A stretch of DNA of 59,466 nt from Novosphingobium aquimarinum (GTDB taxonomy: Bacteria; Pseudomonadota; Alphaproteobacteria; Sphingomonadales; Sphingomonadaceae), in NCBI RefSeq assembly GCF_009746585.1, contig NZ_WRPO01000024.1, forward strand, positions 1 to 59,466, read 5' to 3'. This document shows, in pieces, positions 57,716 through 59,466 of the stretch. Within the stretch, counting starts at the first letter, position 1. Each line of letters starts with the position of its first letter. The translations under genes were made by a program, and so were the position numbers. A model generated the notes under the pieces. That model made no database searches. It had not been told where the DNA came from and saw only the letters and a list, made by a program, of their open reading frames with translations.

Positions 57716-58616
57716 GATCGCCTCCCGAAACGCGGACTTTGAGCGCCCGAGGCATGGTCGCCAGCCCTTCCGCTCTCAGCAGATTGATGAAGCCGTCGTT
57801 GGCGAGCAGATCCTTCAGCGCCTCGACGACGAACAGCAGGCGGGTCTGCGTGAAATCCGACTTCTTGACGAGCAGGCGCTGCTTTTCCGCCTCACGCTGA
57901 TAGACCTGCATGAGATCGGCGGCCGTCATTCGGCGGACCCCGGTGCCTTTCCGACCCAACCGACCGGCGGGCAAACCTCCCTTGCGCTGGCTTCGCATCC
58001 GCATGTCGAGCAGGCGGCGGACGGCGGCCAGCTTCTTGCCCCTGAGCTTGCCGGTCTCATAGGCGTCAAGGAGCAGATTCTGTGCCTCTTCCGTCTTCGC
58101 CTTGGAAATCTCCATCGCCAAGGTGATCGGAATGAGCCCGGTTTCGACCGCGGCCACCAACCGTTCCTCGCCGCGCTCAAGAAGCGAAGCGATCATATTC
58201 ACCCAGGACGCCCCGACGCCGATCTTCTCGGCGATCTCGGCATCGCTATAGCCGCGAGACCTCAGAGCGCCGATCTCTTTCATGACGTCTATGGGCCGTG
58301 GGGTGCGCCGCGCGATATTCTCGACCAGGCTCATCACGAGACACTCGCTCTCGCTGGCCTCGATCACCACGGCCGGAATCTCCGTCTGACCCAGCATCTG
58401 GAAGGCTTCCAGCCGGCCTTCGCCACAGACGAGATCGTATCTCGGCCCCCCGGCGCCATCACGGCGGCTCACCGTGATCGGACGCTTCAGGCCGATGGCC
58501 TCAATGTTGTTCACGATCTCCCGGTGCTGACGCTTGTTGCGCGCGCGTGGATTCAGAACGGTGATCCGGGAGATCGGGATCATTTCGACCCTGTTCGGAC
58601 GGACGGCAGGCATCAT
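57708..58616 (-). CDS. RepB/ParB-like partition protein, copy 2
   Basis: The 302-residue protein has a ParB N-terminal domain (ISRITVLNPRARNKRQHREIVNNIEAIGLKRPITVS, then YDLVCGEGRLEAFQMLG, and SLVENIARRTPRP as the ENIQR-type box), followed by an HTH (YSDAEIAEKIGVGASWVNMI) and a basic C-terminal region. ATG 58616 overlaps the recombinase stop (ATGA), which decides it over longer starts in the same frame (to 58874). Paired ParB-like genes beside a serine recombinase occur in several alphaproteobacterial islands, as I recall. Their joint role is not known. Confidence 0.85.
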   Translation of the reverse strand: MMPAVRPNRVEMIPISRITVLNPRARNKRQHREIVNNIEAIGLKRPITVSRRDGAGGPRYDLVCGEGRLEAFQMLGQTEIPAVVIEASESECLVMSLVENIARRTPRPIDVMKEIGALRSRGYSDAEIAEKIGVGASWVNMIASLLERGEERLVAAVETGLIPITLAMEISKAKTEEAQNLLLDAYETGKLRGKKLAAVRRLLDMRMRSQRKGGLPAGRLGRKGTGVRRMTAADLMQVYQREAEKQRLLVKKSDFTQTRLLFVVEALKDLLANDGFINLLRAEGLATMPRALKVRVSGGDHG

Positions 58617-59371
58617 GCGGCCTCCCCAAGAGGAATGGGCGTGGCAATGTCGTAGAGAAGCTCGAGGCCGTCGAAGCGATAGGCGTCGAGCCCGAGCGTA
58701 TTCTCCTCTCCCAGCCGCAGCTTTTCGGAGAGCATGTCGATACGCGGGAACAGGTAGTAGTCGAACGGCGCGCGATTGGCGCTGTCCATTCGCACGACGA
58801 TCGTGATGTCGGGCGCGAGCGAGGTGTCGAAGCGCAGATGCCACCGCAGCAGCCCGGTCGGCGTCTCGACGCACCGGGCTACCACCACCGAGAGGCTGAA
58901 CTCGCCGTTGACGATCACCCGGTCGGTCTGAAGATCCTGCCAGGCGTCGCTACCCGCAGCCCGCAATCCGTCGAGCACCTCGCGGACGATTTCGGGATGG
59001 AGCTTGCGCAGCTCGCGGTTGATTTCGACATATCGGTAATCGCGATCCGGCGTGAAGCCCACGAGGCCATAGGCGCGAAGCAGGCTGCCAAAGCGGGAAC
59101 TATAGGCGCTACTGGATGGCATCCCCTCGCATTCGTCGATGACGATGCCGGACAACAAACCCTTCTGTTGGTAGAGCTTCCTCAGAGATTGGAGCATCTC
59201 CTCGTCACTCAAACGGAAGGAGCGTGCGCTGATGATAGTCCTGGCCGCCTCGAACAATTCCCGTTCGACGACGGCCACGAAGGCGTCCGGCGACCTGATC
59301 CACATCTCGGGATCGTTCTGGACGCGCTTTTTCTTCAGCTTGATGTCAACGGCGGAGCAAAAGTCGGCCAT
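58613..59371 (-). pseudogene. Serine recombinase, C-terminal fragment
   Basis: The 252-residue stretch resembles the C-terminal part of large serine recombinases of this group: VDIKLKKKRVQNDPEMWIRSPDAF (end of the recombinase domain), LSDEEMLQSLRKLY, SSSAYSSRFGSLLRAYGLVGF and RMDSANRAPFDYYLFPRIDML. The catalytic resolvase domain, with its nucleophilic serine, is absent. In frame, the sequence reaches a stop at 59399-59401, immediately next to a 53-bp palindrome. The gene is therefore either broken by this palindrome or truncated near the window edge, and cannot catalyse recombination as seen here. The fragment still overlaps and may be co-transcribed with the ParB-like genes. Confidence 0.75.
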
Positions 59372-59402
59372 TCGGCGGCGTAAAACCAGGCCATCGTGTT
59401 AC

Positions 59403-59455
59403 ATGCCGGGGGGAGTGGCGTGAGGGCGTAGCCCGAGGGCCACTCCCCCCGGCAT
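59403..59455. repeat. REP-like palindrome at right window edge
   Basis: Two perfect 17-bp arms, ATGCCGGGGGGAGTGGC (59403-59419) and its reverse complement (59439-59455), enclose a 19-nt centre with a further small stem (GGGC/GCCC). It introduces the stop codon that ends the recombinase frame upstream. It looks like a mobile palindromic unit (REP type) or a very stable terminator. Confidence 0.6.
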
Positions 59456-59466
59456 TGGTGTAATTT

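Noticed and set aside
58616..58874. Longer start for the second ParB-like gene
   Set aside because: It would overlap the recombinase coding end by more than 250 bases; the ATGA overlap at 58616 is a clear coupled start.

Overview
The window is GC-rich, densely coded DNA of alphaproteobacterial type, most likely Hyphomicrobiales (Rhizobiales) or Sphingomonadales. The argument rests on gene content: an RPA-family replication initiator, DUF736, DUF2285, DUF2493 and DUF2840 proteins, a DUF3363-type relaxase, and a trbBCDEJKLFGI operon followed by a DUF2274 gene and a LysR gene. This set is typical of integrative and conjugative elements and related plasmids in those orders. I see no rRNA, tRNA, CRISPR array or intact insertion sequence. 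All family names come from reading motifs by eye and from memory; no search was run.

Layout. (1) 1-4.6 kb: the 3' part of a strawberry-notch-like helicase gene open to the left edge, a Toprim primase-like gene, a DUF2493 (SLOG) gene and a small gene. (2) 4.7-8.2 kb: accessory and regulatory genes, namely a membrane protein, DUF736, an XRE regulator with palindromic sites, a DUF6499/DUF2285 gene split by a +1 frameshift, and an AlpA-type HTH gene. (3) 8.2-12.4 kb: replication and partition (repA with iteron-like repeats inside its 3' end, parA, a small partner gene), DUF2840, a TraF-type S26 peptidase, a second DUF736 and a lytic transglycosylase. (4) 12.4-17.4 kb: candidate oriT region, relaxase, TraG/VirD4 coupling protein, CopG-type protein. 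(5) 17.5-28.3 kb: the trb type IV secretion operon, ending against a convergent LysR gene.

(6) 28.4-56.0 kb is a defence island made of two tight operons diverging from one intergenic region at about 43.6 kb. The leftward arm is a BrxR/CapW-like WYL regulator, an SNF2 helicase with a DUF3883-like C-terminus, an unknown 163-residue protein, a sacsin-like GHKL ATPase, a DUF1156 DNA methylase and a HEPN-DUF499 ATPase. Helicase, methylase and ATPase match the gene set I recall as Hma. The rightward arm is a 47-residue basic protein, an AddB-like PD-(D/E)XK nuclease, an AddA-like UvrD helicase-nuclease, a DUF6361 protein, a PLD-type protein and a large helicase. The last three match what I recall of Azaca. 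A 10-bp-arm palindrome lies between the arms. (7) 56.3-59.5 kb: an AlpA-type HTH gene, two RepB/ParB-like genes and the C-terminal part of a serine recombinase cut short beside a 53-bp perfect-arm palindrome at the right edge.

Together the genes describe a conjugative element able to be mobilised (relaxase, TraG, Trb channel), possibly to replicate when excised (RepA, ParA, iterons), and carrying a large anti-invader cargo between its transfer operon and a recombinase/partition module. The most novel parts are the composite divergent defence island, the AddAB-like pair in the same operon as a DUF6361-PLD-helicase trio, a pair of related leader modules about 160 nt long, and a CCC-C frameshift site joining two domains that I believe are normally fused.
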